From positions 1 to 64,000 of the forward strand of contig CALUHI010000001.1 of assembly GCA_944320405.1 (NCBI GenBank): a stretch of 64,000 nt of DNA, in the 5' to 3' direction. Below are positions 1-7,925 of this stretch, in pieces (positions within the stretch are counted from its first letter, which is position 1; every line of letters begins with the position of its first letter). This stretch comes from an uncultured Eggerthellaceae bacterium (GTDB lineage: Bacteria; Actinomycetota; Coriobacteriia; Coriobacteriales; Eggerthellaceae). A program made the translations under genes and the position numbers. Under the pieces are notes generated by a model. It did not search any database. It had not been told where the DNA came from and saw nothing but the letters and a program-made list of their open reading frames with translations.

Positions 1-135
1 TCGCGTAAACGAATCTTTCCGATAACGCATCGAAAAATCCGATTTGTCTCTCTCGCAGTATCCGGTTTTCAAGGTCCCGCCGTCTCCCCCGGAGGGGCTC
101 CGGCCGCTCCGCACTCCCGTGCGGCGCGAGGTAGT
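1..135 (-). other. rRNA operon leader (5' part, structural genes outside the window)
   Basis: Read on the minus strand, this stretch follows a near-consensus promoter and carries a GC-rich hairpin region and then the motif ACCTTGAAAACCGGATA. A TTGAAAAC motif of this kind is common in actinobacterial rRNA leaders and spacers. No open frame of interest is present. I infer that it is the transcribed leader of a 16S-23S-5S operon that leaves the window to the left; the 16S gene itself is not visible, so the identity is not proven. Confidence 0.6.
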
Positions 136-200
136 ATATTACGCACTTCCCCAACGACCGTCAAGCGTTTTTTGCAACTTTTTTTGAAAAAATTTTCCCT
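136..200 (-). promoter_or_regulatory. Strong stable-RNA promoter with UP-like A/T tracts
   Basis: On the minus strand a -35 TTGACG (159-164) and a -10 TAATAT (136-141) are separated by exactly 17 bp. Directly upstream (165-200) are phased A and T tracts resembling an UP element. The same hexamer pair with the same spacing drives the tRNA unit at 2271-2299, which supports a stable-RNA promoter. Confidence 0.75.
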
Positions 201-396
201 CTCCTGCCACCTCACTCATCCAAACAGATGTATTCCCAGGTCACACCCTGTTTCAATGTTGCTGCGTCTGCCTTCCCTTTTCTCATATATATAGATTCGA
301 GATCCACATCGGCCTATCTCAACTCTTTTTTCTTTCGAAACTTTTTCTTCTCATCTTGCTGTGGTACAACCTTTTTATAGTGAAAGGAGCCGTTTC

Positions 397-1806
397 ATGG
401 GCACTACCACCGATACCGCCACTTCTGCTTGTGCCATGGCGGGTTCACGCTGCGCCGTCCCCAGCTCTGCAATGCGCGTGATTTCCACGCTCGAGCAAGC
501 TGGGCATGAAGCATGGTGCGTCGGTGGATTCGTACGCGACTCCCTTTTGGGCAGACCTATTTCCGATGTGGACATAGCTACAAGCGCTCTTTGGGAACAG
601 ACAGAATCCGTTTGCCTGGCAGCCGGCATGCGCGTGCATCGTACGGGAACCAAACACGGAACCGTCACGGTCGTATGCGACGATGATGCGTTCGAAGTAA
701 CCACATTCCGGGTCGATGGCGTTTATTCTGACGCTCGCCATCCAGACAGCGTTCAGTTCGTCCGATCTCTCGATGAGGACCTTGCGCGTCGCGATTTCAC
801 CATCAACGCGATGGCGTATCACCCCATGCGGGGGCTTCGCGATCCGTTTAACGGCTTTGGCGACGCTTCGCGTCACACCATTAGAACAGTTGGCGATCCT
901 TCACAGCGCTTTCAGGAAGATGCTTTGCGTATCTTGCGCGCTGCGCGTTTCTCGTCTCAATTGGGATTCTCCATTGAGCTGGAAACGTATTCGGCCATGA
1001 TGGCTGGCAAATCGCTACTGTCTAAAGTTTCATCAGAGCGCATCACTGCCGAACTGCAAAAGTTGATCCTTGGAAAAGACGTCTGCCGCGCTCTGCTGTC
1101 CACTGTTGATGTGCTGTCCGCCGTGCTGCCCGAACTTGTTTCAATGAAGGGATTCGACCAGTGCACCCCCTACCATTCATACGACGTGCTCGAGCACACG
1201 GCGCGCGCCGTCGCAGGAACACCCCCGTACCCCTTGGTCCGATGGGCGGCGCTTTTCCACGACATGGGAAAGCCGGGTGCTTTCTTCAAAGAAGAAACGG
1301 GGCGCGGGCATTTCTATGGCCATGCGAAGATAAGCGTTGCACTCACGCGCGGCATCATGGAAAGGCTTTCCTTCTCGCCCGCTTTCAAAGAACGCGTGCT
1401 CATTCTTGTGGAGCGGCATGATGAGGTGTACGAGCCGACCCCCAAAGCAGTGAAACGCGCGCTTGCCCGCGTCGGCGGAGATGTCGAGCTGTTCCGCGCA
1501 CTCTGCGACTTGAAAAAAGGCGATGCCAGCGCGCAGGCGCCCGCCTATGCTGCCGAGAGGATGGAGCGGGCAGATCAGCTGCGTCGCGTGCTTGAAGAGA
1601 TCCTCGCTGCAGACGAAGCATTCTCCCTGAAACATCTGGCAATTAACGGCAAGGACGCCATGAAAGCGGGAATCCCCCAGGGGCCCGCCATCGGTGACGC
1701 CCTGAACGCAGCGCTCGACGACGTCATCGACGAGCGCATTCCCAACGACCGAGAAGCCCTCCTCGCCTTCCTGGAGAACTTCGCATCCAGCATCAACAAG
1801 GAATAG
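397..1806 (+). CDS. cca: CCA-adding tRNA nucleotidyltransferase with HD domain
   Basis: This enzyme adds or repairs the 3' CCA end of tRNAs in the cytoplasm. The poly(A)-polymerase head shows GGFVRD (residues 43-48) and the catalytic DVD pair (57-59), followed by the RNA-binding region and a C-terminal HD phosphohydrolase domain with HD at about residue 288. The start at 397 is chosen because AAGGAG lies 7 bases upstream; a GTG at 361 in the same frame has no ribosome site. The product is 469 aa, usual for the HD-containing class. It stands alone on the plus strand and ends just before the 165-bp repeat at 1838. The two tRNAs downstream encode CCA already, so here the enzyme would mainly repair ends. 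Family assignment is secure; whether it adds CC, A or CCA cannot be told from sequence. Confidence 0.93.
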   Translation: MGTTTDTATSACAMAGSRCAVPSSAMRVISTLEQAGHEAWCVGGFVRDSLLGRPISDVDIATSALWEQTESVCLAAGMRVHRTGTKHGTVTVVCDDDAFEVTTFRVDGVYSDARHPDSVQFVRSLDEDLARRDFTINAMAYHPMRGLRDPFNGFGDASRHTIRTVGDPSQRFQEDALRILRAARFSSQLGFSIELETYSAMMAGKSLLSKVSSERITAELQKLILGKDVCRALLSTVDVLSAVLPELVSMKGFDQCTPYHSYDVLEHTARAVAGTPPYPLVRWAALFHDMGKPGAFFKEETGRGHFYGHAKISVALTRGIMERLSFSPAFKERVLILVERHDEVYEPTPKAVKRALARVGGDVELFRALCDLKKGDASAQAPAYAAERMERADQLRRVLEEILAADEAFSLKHLAINGKDAMKAGIPQGPAIGDALNAALDDVIDERIPNDREALLAFLENFASSINKE

Positions 1807-1837
1807 TCTTGCGGACGAGCAAACCCCTTTTGTAAAA

Positions 1838-2002
1838 CAGGTTGAGCATAAGCAGCTGAGGGTTTCCGTGGTGTCGGAGATTCGTGGGATCGCCGGGGCG
1901 AAGCGTACTACGGTACGCAAGTCCCGGGGATCGCGCGAAGATCCGGTGCCACGGGAAGCCTCAGCGGGCGAGTTGTTCCGTCGGCCGGCAGGCCGACGGA
2001 AC
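1838..2002. repeat. 165-bp structured repeat, copy A
   Basis: This is the first of two 165-bp copies that align without gaps (second at 5709-5873). It begins CAGGTTGAGCATAAGCAGC and ends in a perfect 12-bp hairpin with loop GGCA (1975-2002). Inside, 1855-1878 can pair with 1942-1965 over 23 of 24 positions including four G-U pairs. Two small hairpins are nested in it: GCGTAC-TACG-GTACGC and GGATC-N7-GATCC. It lies between the 3' end of cca and the 3' end of the tRNA unit. It has no convincing reading frame of its own, although a long minus-strand frame crosses it. Confidence 0.85.
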
Positions 2003-2030
2003 AAAAAAAGACGCCGCTTCTGCGGCGTCT
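2003..2030 (-). terminator. Intrinsic terminator of the tRNA Gln-Glu unit
   Basis: On the minus strand a 9-bp stem (AGACGCCGC / GCGGCGTCT, 2009-2030) with a 4-base loop is followed at once by seven T residues (2009-2003). It sits 8 bases after the encoded CCA of tRNA-Glu. It may also stop plus-strand transcripts leaving cca. Confidence 0.85.
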
Positions 2031-2038
2031 GCTTTGTT

Positions 2039-2115
2039 TGGTAGCTCCGACCGGATTCGAACCGGCGACCTTCGCCTTGAGAGGGCGACGTCCTAAACCG
2101 CTAGACGACGGAGCC
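2039..2115 (-). tRNA. tRNA-Glu (anticodon CTC)
   Basis: The minus strand folds as a full cloverleaf. The acceptor stem is GGCTCCG with CGGAGCT (first pair a G-U wobble), the anticodon stem is TCGCC/GGCGA around loop CTCTCAA, and the T arm carries GGTTCGAATCC. The CCA end is encoded. Anticodon CTC reads GAG. It is the second gene of a two-tRNA transcript. Confidence 0.95.
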
Positions 2116-2142
2116 ATGTATGTTGTGCGCTGATCGTAAAAA

Positions 2143-2216
2143 TGGCTGGGGTGGAAGGAGTCGAACCCTCACAGACGGAACCAGAATCCGTTGTACTGCC
2201 ATTATACGACACCCCA
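2143..2216 (-). tRNA. tRNA-Gln (anticodon CTG)
   Basis: The minus strand gives a cloverleaf with acceptor TGGGGTG, anticodon stem ACGGA/TCCGT around loop TTCTGGT, T arm GGGTTCGACTCC, discriminator G and an encoded CCA. Anticodon CTG reads CAG. It is the first gene after the promoter at 2271-2299, and 27 bases separate it from tRNA-Glu. Confidence 0.95.
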
Positions 2217-2270
2217 TCGGCCACATCCGATGCTCGCGTGCGTTTCCGCAACGCTTGAGCGCGAGTGAAT

Positions 2271-2299
2271 ATATTAGAGATGCCCTTCCCGTCCGTCAA
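2271..2299 (-). promoter_or_regulatory. Promoter of the tRNA Gln-Glu unit
   Basis: On the minus strand TTGACG (2294-2299) and TAATAT (2271-2276) are separated by 17 bp, a near-ideal housekeeping sigma promoter, with its start point about 50 bases before tRNA-Gln. The same hexamers occur in the presumed rRNA promoter at 136-164. Confidence 0.85.
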
Positions 2300-2344
2300 C
2301 CCCTTTTCCGGTACTTTTTGAAAAAAGTTGGGAATAGGCGCGTA

Positions 2345-3145
2345 TCAGCGAAAACGCCACATGTGGTCGAGGGGACCAGAGCCCTTGCCGAGATCCAGAC
2401 CGGTCGACAGCGCGCCTCGCACATACTCCTTCGCCTCCGACACCGCACAGGCAAGGTCTTTCCCTTGGGCTAGGCCGCTTGCGATTGCAGAGGACAGCGT
2501 GCAGCCGGTTCCGTGGGTGTTCGACGTGAGCACCCGCTTGCCGCGGAACCACGTTTCAGACCCCGAAGCATCAACAAGCACGTCGTCGGCGGCGTCGGCG
2601 GCGTGGCCGCCTTTCACCAAAACCGCTGGCTTTGCACCGCGCGCGACAGCAGCATCCGAAATGGCATGGGCAGCGCGCACCATGGAAGCGTCATCTTCAA
2701 CCGAAAAGCCGGCAAGCACCGCGGCTTCCGGCATGTTGGGCGTGACCACCGTGGCAAGCGGAATGAGGGTTCCTGCTAGCGCTGCGATGGCATCGTCGTC
2801 GATCAGATTGGCGCCGCTCGTCGCCACCATCACCGGATCAACCACAATATTGCGCGCGCCATGATACGCAAGGCGCTCCGCGATCGTCTCGATGATTGCC
2901 GCCGACGACACCATGCCCACCTTCACGGCTGCAGGAGGAATATCTTCAAACACCGCGTCGATCTGCTCGGCCACAAACGAAGGCGACGCCTCCATCACGC
3001 CTCTCACGCCACAAGTGTTCTGCGCCGTGAGCGCCGTGATGGCGGTTTCAGCAAACAGCCCGTAGGCGGAAACAGTCTTGATGTCGGCTTGGATTCCCGC
3101 ACCGCCGCTCGAATCCGATCCAGCGATGCTCAGTACAGCGTTCAT
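2345..3145 (-). CDS. thiD: Hydroxymethylpyrimidine (phosphate) kinase ThiD
   Basis: ThiD phosphorylates HMP-P, the product of ThiC, to HMP-PP for thiamine phosphate synthesis. The ribokinase-fold signature [13 protein letters not shown] is at residues 7-19, and the anion-hole motif GTGCTLSSA lies near residue 210. The start at 3145 is set by a 4-bp ATGA overlap with the thiC stop, a sign of translational coupling; the frame stays open further upstream but that part is thiC in another frame. The 266-aa length is usual. No thiE or thiM is in the window, so the rest of the pathway must lie elsewhere or be missing. The gene should share the thiC riboswitch. Confidence 0.92.
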   Translation of the reverse strand: MNAVLSIAGSDSSGGAGIQADIKTVSAYGLFAETAITALTAQNTCGVRGVMEASPSFVAEQIDAVFEDIPPAAVKVGMVSSAAIIETIAERLAYHGARNIVVDPVMVATSGANLIDDDAIAALAGTLIPLATVVTPNMPEAAVLAGFSVEDDASMVRAAHAISDAAVARGAKPAVLVKGGHAADAADDVLVDASGSETWFRGKRVLTSNTHGTGCTLSSAIASGLAQGKDLACAVSEAKEYVRGALSTGLDLGKGSGPLDHMWRFR

Positions 3146-4473
3146 CGCGTGCCGCCTTGGTCTTCCAGGTTCACTACAAGGCCGTCCATGATCTGGTTGA
3201 CCGTCCTCATGGCGCACATCTGGCCGCACATGGTGCACGTCCCTTCGTTCGAAGGCGGAGCGCTTTCGAAGTAGCGGCGCGCTTTCACTGGGTCGAGCGC
3301 CTCGGCGAACATGCCGTCCCAATCCACACGGCGACGCGCATCGCTCATGCGGTTGTCGCGATCGCGCGCACCCGGAATCCCCTTCGCAATGTCGGCGGCA
3401 TGAGCGGCAATCTTCGTTGCCACAAGCCCCTCGCGCACGTCGTCGGCATCGGGGAGGCGCAAATGCTCTGCAGGCGTGACGTAGCAGAGAAAGTCGGCAC
3501 CCGAGGAAGCGGCAATCGCTCCGCCAATAGCGGCGGTGATATGGTCATAGCCCGGCGCTATGTCGGTCACCAGAGGACCGAGAACATAGAACGGAGCCCC
3601 ATGGCACAAACGTTTCTCCATTTTCATGTTCGCCGCGATCTCGTCGAGGGCCATGTGTCCAGGCCCTTCGACCATCACCTGAACGCCAGCGTCCCATGCA
3701 CGCTTGGTAAGCTTGCCGATTTCAATGAGCTCAGATATCTGGCCAGCGTCGGAAGCATCATAGGTGCTGCCCGGACGCATAGCGTCACCGATGCTGATGG
3801 TCACATCGTGCTCATGCAGGATCTCGAGCACTTCGTCGTAATGCTCGTAGAAGGGGTTTTCGTTTCCCGTCGCTTCCATCCACGCAAAGATAAGCGATCC
3901 GCCGCGGCTAACGATGTTGGTAAGGCGGCCGGTTTCCTTGAACGACTCGATCACGCGACGGTTCATACCGGCATGGATGGTGACGAAGTCGACGCCGTCC
4001 TCGGCATGGCGGCGAACAACGTCAAGAAAGTCTTCGGCCGTGATGCTGATGAGCGCTTTCTCCAGATACCCGATGGCATCGTACATAGGCACCGTGCCGA
4101 TCATGGCAGGCGACCGGTCGATGAGCCGTGTGCGAAAGCTTTGGGTCTTGCCACTGTTCGACAGATCCATGATTGCCTCGGCACCCAGCTCAAGCGCAAC
4201 CTCGACCTTGCGCCACTCTTCGGCCTCATCGGCAAGGTCTCCAGAAATACCCAGGTTGACGTTCACCTTGGTGCGCAAGCCCTCGCCCACCCCTTCGGGC
4301 GAAAGCGACGCGTGATGAATGTTCGCCGGAATGGCGATGGTGCCCGCGGCAACTCGCTCCCTGATGTATTCAGGGTCGCGGCCTTCTTTGCGAGCGACCT
4401 CTTCCATCTGCGGGGTCACGATCCCCGCGCGAGCATGATCGATCTGCGTGATCGGGCGAGTGGATTTGCCCAT
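3142..4473 (-). CDS. thiC: Phosphomethylpyrimidine synthase ThiC
   Basis: ThiC is a radical-SAM enzyme that turns aminoimidazole ribotide into HMP-P. The C-terminal cluster-binding cysteines are visible as C413-x2-C416-x3-C420, the spacing I associate with the short ThiC form rather than the CX2CX4C of long forms. The 443-aa product fits the short class. I chose the ATG at 4473, not 4494, because GGGAG sits 5 bases before it and is the last conserved element of the TPP riboswitch. It overlaps thiD by 4 bp. Expression is expected to fall when thiamine diphosphate is high. Confidence 0.94.
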   Translation of the reverse strand: MGKSTRPITQIDHARAGIVTPQMEEVARKEGRDPEYIRERVAAGTIAIPANIHHASLSPEGVGEGLRTKVNVNLGISGDLADEAEEWRKVEVALELGAEAIMDLSNSGKTQSFRTRLIDRSPAMIGTVPMYDAIGYLEKALISITAEDFLDVVRRHAEDGVDFVTIHAGMNRRVIESFKETGRLTNIVSRGGSLIFAWMEATGNENPFYEHYDEVLEILHEHDVTISIGDAMRPGSTYDASDAGQISELIEIGKLTKRAWDAGVQVMVEGPGHMALDEIAANMKMEKRLCHGAPFYVLGPLVTDIAPGYDHITAAIGGAIAASSGADFLCYVTPAEHLRLPDADDVREGLVATKIAAHAADIAKGIPGARDRDNRMSDARRRVDWDGMFAEALDPVKARRYFESAPPSNEGTCTMCGQMCAMRTVNQIMDGLVVNLEDQGGTR

Positions 4474-4477
4474 GATT

Positions 4478-4577
4478 GCTCCCTTCGTTGGCATTACCCA
4501 TGTCAGGTCGACGGGTCAGGGCGTGCGCGCCCCCTCTCAGCCTGCCGTGCGCGTGCGCAAACGCAAGCTCCCCGGTG
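4478..4577 (-). promoter_or_regulatory. TPP riboswitch (THI element)
   Basis: On the minus strand the conserved blocks appear in order: GGGGAGC, GGCTGAGAGGG, TGACCC, GACCTGA, GGGTAATGCCAACGAAGGGAG. These are the aptamer landmarks of the thiamine diphosphate riboswitch. The final AAGGGAG is also the Shine-Dalgarno sequence of thiC, 5 bases before its ATG, and no terminator hairpin lies between aptamer and start. Control is therefore probably at translation initiation (inference). Confidence 0.92.
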
Positions 4578-4598
4578 CCGCGTGTGCGGCATGCGCCC

Positions 4599-4626
4599 AG
4601 TATAAGCCCCCACACGAAGAGGGCAA
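4599..4626 (-). promoter_or_regulatory. Promoter for the riboswitch-thiC-thiD transcript
   Basis: TTGCCC (4621-4626) and TATACT (4599-4604) on the minus strand are 16 bp apart, just upstream of the aptamer. This is the only good hexamer pair in the gap between thiN and thiC. Confidence 0.6.
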
Positions 4627-4640
4627 GCTTTCGTGAGCGC

Positions 4641-5270
4641 CTACGGCAGCGGATGGAAGATAAGCAGCGTGCCCTTGGCCACGCCAATAGAGGCGGGCTC
4701 GCCGATGAATTCATTGGAAATGCCGCGCGACACGCGGCTGGTAAGAGGCTCGTCGTCAAGCGTGTAGAGCAAACCGGTCTCGAACACGCCCTCAGCACGG
4801 TCGTTTGCCGCAATGACCGATACGATGCCCTCGTCGATCGGAGGAAGATCGTAGACGTCAGGGCCGGTGAGCGCGCGGACGCAGAAGTCGTCCCCTATGC
4901 CGGTAACGTAGGCACCGCGCTCAGAGAACTTCGCGAACAGCTGCAGATTGGCCAGCGTATGGTCCAAACGCCCGGACAGGCCGCCGTAGATGTAAAGGTC
5001 GTCCTGTTTCCAGTACAGAGCCTTTTCCATGGCCAGTTCCATGTCGGTTTTATCCTTCTTGACAGGATGGCGAGAAACACGACGGCATTTGGGAACGTAC
5101 CCCAATGAATCGAAATCGCCCACCGCCATGTCAGGCGCGACGCCAAGCTTCTCAAGATGGGCAAATCCTCCATCAACAGCGATGATAAAGTCGAAGAACC
5201 CGCCATCCATCTGAAACTTGAAGTGCTCAGCATTAAAGTCAGCCGCACCCACCAACGCGCAATGAGCCAT
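4641..5270 (-). CDS. thiN: Thiamine diphosphokinase
   Basis: This enzyme transfers pyrophosphate from ATP to thiamine to give thiamine diphosphate, the ligand of the neighbouring riboswitch. Family motifs are DGGFAHL, GDFDSLG, the KDKTDMELA segment and GLSGRLDHTLANL, which build the ATP and thiamine sites of the TPK fold. The 209-aa length is usual. The start at 5270 has AAGGGG 8 bases upstream. It lies 14 bp upstream of the thiC promoter region and has no riboswitch of its own, which suits an enzyme also needed for salvaged thiamine. Confidence 0.92.
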   Translation of the reverse strand: MAHCALVGAADFNAEHFKFQMDGGFFDFIIAVDGGFAHLEKLGVAPDMAVGDFDSLGYVPKCRRVSRHPVKKDKTDMELAMEKALYWKQDDLYIYGGLSGRLDHTLANLQLFAKFSERGAYVTGIGDDFCVRALTGPDVYDLPPIDEGIVSVIAANDRAEGVFETGLLYTLDDEPLTSRVSRGISNEFIGEPASIGVAKGTLLIFHPLP

Positions 5271-5308
5271 GAGTCATCCCCTTTCATCGATCTGCTAGAA
5301 TAGCACAT

Positions 5309-5648
5309 GCGAGTGAGCCAGACGGCCGCGTGCCTTTCGGCGCGAGGAAAGTCCGGGCTCCTAAGGGCAGGGTGCCAGCTAACGGCTGGGCGGGGCGACC
5401 CGACGGAAAGTGCCACAGAAAAGAAGACTCCCCCGCGTTGCGGGAGAAAAGCTGAAACGGTGCGGTAAGAGCGCACCAGCGCATCGGCAACGATGCGGCT
5501 TGGTAAACCCCATCCGGAGCAAACGCAAATAGGAACGCTATACGGCTGCCCTCCCGTGCGTTCGGGTTGCGCGCTAGAGATGCGCGGCGACGCGTATTCG
5601 AGATAAATGGCCGTCCGCGACAGAACCCGGCTTACCGGCCCACTCGCC
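5309..5648 (+). ncRNA. rnpB: RNase P RNA, type A
   Basis: This is the catalytic RNA that trims tRNA 5' leaders. The helix P1 arms GCGAGTGAGCC and GGCCCACTCGC mark the ends. The universal blocks GAGGAAAGTCCGGGCTC, CACAGAAA, TAAACCCCATCCGGAGCAA and ACAGAACCCGGCTTAC occur in the right order. A likely -10 box TAGAAT (5296-5301) precedes it, and no clear -35 is seen. Ends are set from the P1 pairing and may be off by a few bases. Confidence 0.95.
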
Positions 5649-5658
5649 TCCCACAAAC

Positions 5659-5692
5659 ACGAAGAAGGCGGCCCACAGGCCGCCTTCTTCGT
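5659..5692 (+). terminator. Hairpin terminating rnpB
   Basis: A perfect 15-bp stem ACGAAGAAGGCGGCC / GGCCGCCTTCTTCGT with loop CACA starts 11 bases after the P1 end of RNase P RNA. The T run is short (CTTCTTCGT), so it may act as a terminator or as a 3' stabiliser. Confidence 0.7.
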
Positions 5693-5708
5693 ATACGGAC
5701 CCATATAC

Positions 5709-5873
5709 CAGGTTGAGCATAAGCAGCTGAAAAGGGCTGAGGCACTCCGCATTCGTGGGATCGTCGGGGCGAAACGTACTTTGGTACGCGAGTCTTCAGG
5801 ATCGCGCGAAGATTCGGCACCTCGAACCCTCTCAGCGGACGAGCAGTTCCGACGGCCGGCAGGCCGTCGGAAC
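5709..5873. repeat. 165-bp structured repeat, copy B
   Basis: This copy has the same length and block order as copy A at 1838-2002 and lies between the 3' end of rnpB and the divIVA stop, again at a convergent junction. The first 22 bases are identical. The terminal hairpin (5846-5873) is again a perfect 12-bp stem with loop GGCA, but with one T-A pair flipped to A-T. The long arms (5726-5749 with 5813-5836) differ from copy A and still pair over most positions. The hairpin ends 3 bases from the divIVA stop and could terminate that operon. Confidence 0.85.
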
Positions 5874-5876
5874 TGA

Positions 5877-6749
5877 TTAGTCGATTTCTTCGAACTCGAA
5901 GTCGTCGTCGACGTCGCCGAAGCCGGAGAAGTCCTTCTCGACCACAGACGGCGTGGGCGTCGCGGCAGCAACGACAGGCGCACCGGGCGTGGCGGGAGTC
6001 GCATATGCTGCAGAACCATCGATGTTGATGGGTGTCTGCGCAGTGGTCGTACCCGGCAGCGGCTCCTCGTCCTCGTAGGCAGCCGAGGAATCGAGCAGAC
6101 GGGCATGGTTGCTCGACGAATAGGAAGAAGTGGAGCCTCCCAGCTCATTCAGACGACGAGACGCATCGTCGATGAAGTCGGACAGCAGGTCGCGGTATTC
6201 CTCGCGCGCATCCTCGCGATCCTCTTCCAGCTTCTTGATGGCGTCAAGGACCTTCTGACGGTCCGCCTCGGCTTTGTCGAGAATGCGCTTGGCTTCATCC
6301 TCGGCATCCTGAATGGTGTCGGCAGCCTGCGCCTTGGCGTTGGAGACGACATCGTCGGCGGAGCGCTGCGCGATGATCAGCGCCTGGGCGATGGCGTTGT
6401 CGTTTGCCTTCTTTTCCTCGAGCTCTTTCTCCATGTCGGCAAGCTGCTGCTCGAGCTCGGCGCAGCGAGCTTCAAGCTCGGCGACAACCGCATCGTCGGC
6501 GGAATTGTCATCCGCATGAGCGCCAGGACGCATGGTGATGTCATCGTCGTCCTCAACGATGCGCGCGGGCGTGTCGAAACCGTCGAACTTCGAATCATCG
6601 AGCTGTGCCTCCAGCTGGGCGATCTGCTCGTTCAGGCCGTCGATCTCGTCGGCGACATGCTCCAGGAACACATCGACTTCGTCGACGTCGTAGCCCTTGC
6701 GATCGATGGAGAAGCTCTGGTTGTGGATTTCAGTCGAAGTGATAGCCAT
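5877..6749 (-). CDS. divIVA: DivIVA / Wag31-type polar growth protein
   Basis: DivIVA binds curved membrane at poles and septa and, in actinobacteria, organises cell-wall growth. The N-terminal lipid-binding domain is clear: residues 1-40 contain the FSIDRKGYDVDEVDVFLEH signature. A long coiled coil rich in E, A, K and D follows (about 45-205), and then a low-complexity Ser/Pro/Thr/Ala tail ending in an acidic stretch. At 290 aa it is mid-sized for the family. It is the last gene of the minus-strand division cluster, with yggT 67 bp upstream. The 165-bp repeat starts 3 bases after its stop and may provide the terminator. Confidence 0.93.
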   Translation of the reverse strand: MAITSTEIHNQSFSIDRKGYDVDEVDVFLEHVADEIDGLNEQIAQLEAQLDDSKFDGFDTPARIVEDDDDITMRPGAHADDNSADDAVVAELEARCAELEQQLADMEKELEEKKANDNAIAQALIIAQRSADDVVSNAKAQAADTIQDAEDEAKRILDKAEADRQKVLDAIKKLEEDREDAREEYRDLLSDFIDDASRRLNELGGSTSSYSSSNHARLLDSSAAYEDEEPLPGTTTAQTPINIDGSAAYATPATPGAPVVAAATPTPSVVEKDFSGFGDVDDDFEFEEID

Positions 6750-6816
6750 GTGCGTTTCCCTTCACGCTTGCCGCGAACGGCGAAGCATCCTTCACGTCTG
6801 CCAGAAGGCGGACGCT

Positions 6817-7083
6817 TTATAACAATATGCCTACTATCAGGCGCACACCGAATTGTAATACAAGCAGCGCCACGATGGGGCTGATGTCCACCATACCTCC
6901 AATAGGGGGAATGAAGCGCCTGAACAGGTCGAGGAACGGATCGCATACCTTCCCGAGCACACGGTAGATGTCGCCGATGACTCCCGTGGTGTTGGGGATC
7001 CACGACATGAGCACGTACACGAAGATGATCATGGTGTACACGTCCGCCAACGAGTAGATCAGATAAGCCACGCTGGTCAGCAC
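6817..7083 (-). CDS. YggT family membrane protein
   Basis: This 88-aa protein has two hydrophobic segments (about residues 5-27 and 66-86) joined by a loop with WIPNTTG and FLDLFRRFIPPIGG, the YggT signature. Its role is not settled; the family is linked by gene order to division (sepF, divIVA) and in some bacteria to osmotic or photosystem assembly functions. The start overlaps the proC end by 7 bp, so the two genes are probably translated together. Here it sits in the classical sepF-yggT-divIVA order, broken only by proC. Confidence 0.88.
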   Translation of the reverse strand: MLTSVAYLIYSLADVYTMIIFVYVLMSWIPNTTGVIGDIYRVLGKVCDPFLDLFRRFIPPIGGMVDISPIVALLVLQFGVRLIVGILL

Positions 7084-7925
7084 TGCGCCAACTCCTTCGA
7101 ACGGACGACGGCTGCCGCGACCCCCTTCTCAAGCGAAGAAGAGAAGCCGCCTTCTTCCATAGCGGCAAGCGCCGCGAGCGTGGTGCCGCCAGGACTGCAC
7201 ACCGCAATGCGCGTCTCTTCGGCACTGTGCCCCGTGCGCACCATGAGCTCCGCAGTGCCAAGCACCGTCTGAAGTGCAAGTTTTTCTGCAAGAACCGGAT
7301 CGAGGCCTTCTTTTTCGCCACCGTCACGCAGCGCCTCGATAAGCGCGGCAACGTACGCAGGACCAGACCCGCTTACCGCACCGACGGCATCCATGTCGGA
7401 CTCGTCGCACACGAACGCGTATCCCAAGCACGCGAACAGATCCCGCACGTAGGCGAGGTCCTCCTCGTCGGCCTGAGAACCACGCGTAACCGCAGTGGCA
7501 CCCTGAGACACCATCAGCGGCGTATTGGGCATCACGCGAACCAGACGGCTGCCCGCTGCGAGAGCTGCCTCCAATGCCGTAGTGGGAAGTCCGGCTGCGA
7601 TAGATACGAACAGAGGGCCTTCCTTGCCTCCCGCATAGACGGGAAGCGACGCAATCCCAGAAAGCATCCCCATCATCACCTGGGGTTTTACCGCAAGGAT
7701 GACCACATCTGCCCCCGCCGCCTCCGACGCATCGGCAATGCAGGAAACTCCATAACGCTCGGCAAGATACGCCCTGCGTTCCTCGCCCGGATCGGCAACC
7801 GTGAAGTCAGAGGCAGCAAGCGCAGCAGCTGCACCTTGATCGGCTGCAATAAGGCCGCCAACGATGGCCTCCCCCATCTTCCCGCCGCCAATGACGACGA
7901 AACGGGGCTGCTCGGACGCCGTCAT
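7077..7925 (-). CDS. proC: Pyrroline-5-carboxylate reductase
   Basis: ProC catalyses the last step of proline synthesis, NAD(P)H-dependent reduction of pyrroline-5-carboxylate. The nucleotide-binding motif VIGGGKMGEAI is at residues 11-21. The catalytic C-terminal domain shows SGSGPAYVAALIEAL and SPGGTTLAAL. The 282-aa length is usual. It is wedged between sepF and yggT with no gaps: its ATG directly follows the sepF TAG, and its end overlaps yggT by 7 bp. Proline synthesis thus rides on the division operon. Confidence 0.93.
   Translation of the reverse strand: MTASEQPRFVVIGGGKMGEAIVGGLIAADQGAAAALAASDFTVADPGEERRAYLAERYGVSCIADASEAAGADVVILAVKPQVMMGMLSGIASLPVYAGGKEGPLFVSIAAGLPTTALEAALAAGSRLVRVMPNTPLMVSQGATAVTRGSQADEEDLAYVRDLFACLGYAFVCDESDMDAVGAVSGSGPAYVAALIEALRDGGEKEGLDPVLAEKLALQTVLGTAELMVRTGHSAEETRIAVCSPGGTTLAALAAMEEGGFSSSLEKGVAAAVVRSKELAQC

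Noticed and set aside
1177-2004. Long minus-strand frame (275 codons) ending in the start of the 165-bp repeat, and a similar one at 4895-6148
   Set aside because: Both lie antisense to real genes or RNase P RNA and across the repeat. They share residues only where the repeat copies overlap. No ribosome site or domain is seen.
2039-2216. tRNA genes as integration sites
   Set aside because: No duplicated tRNA 3' end or integrase was seen beside them; the neighbouring repeat has no match to a tRNA.
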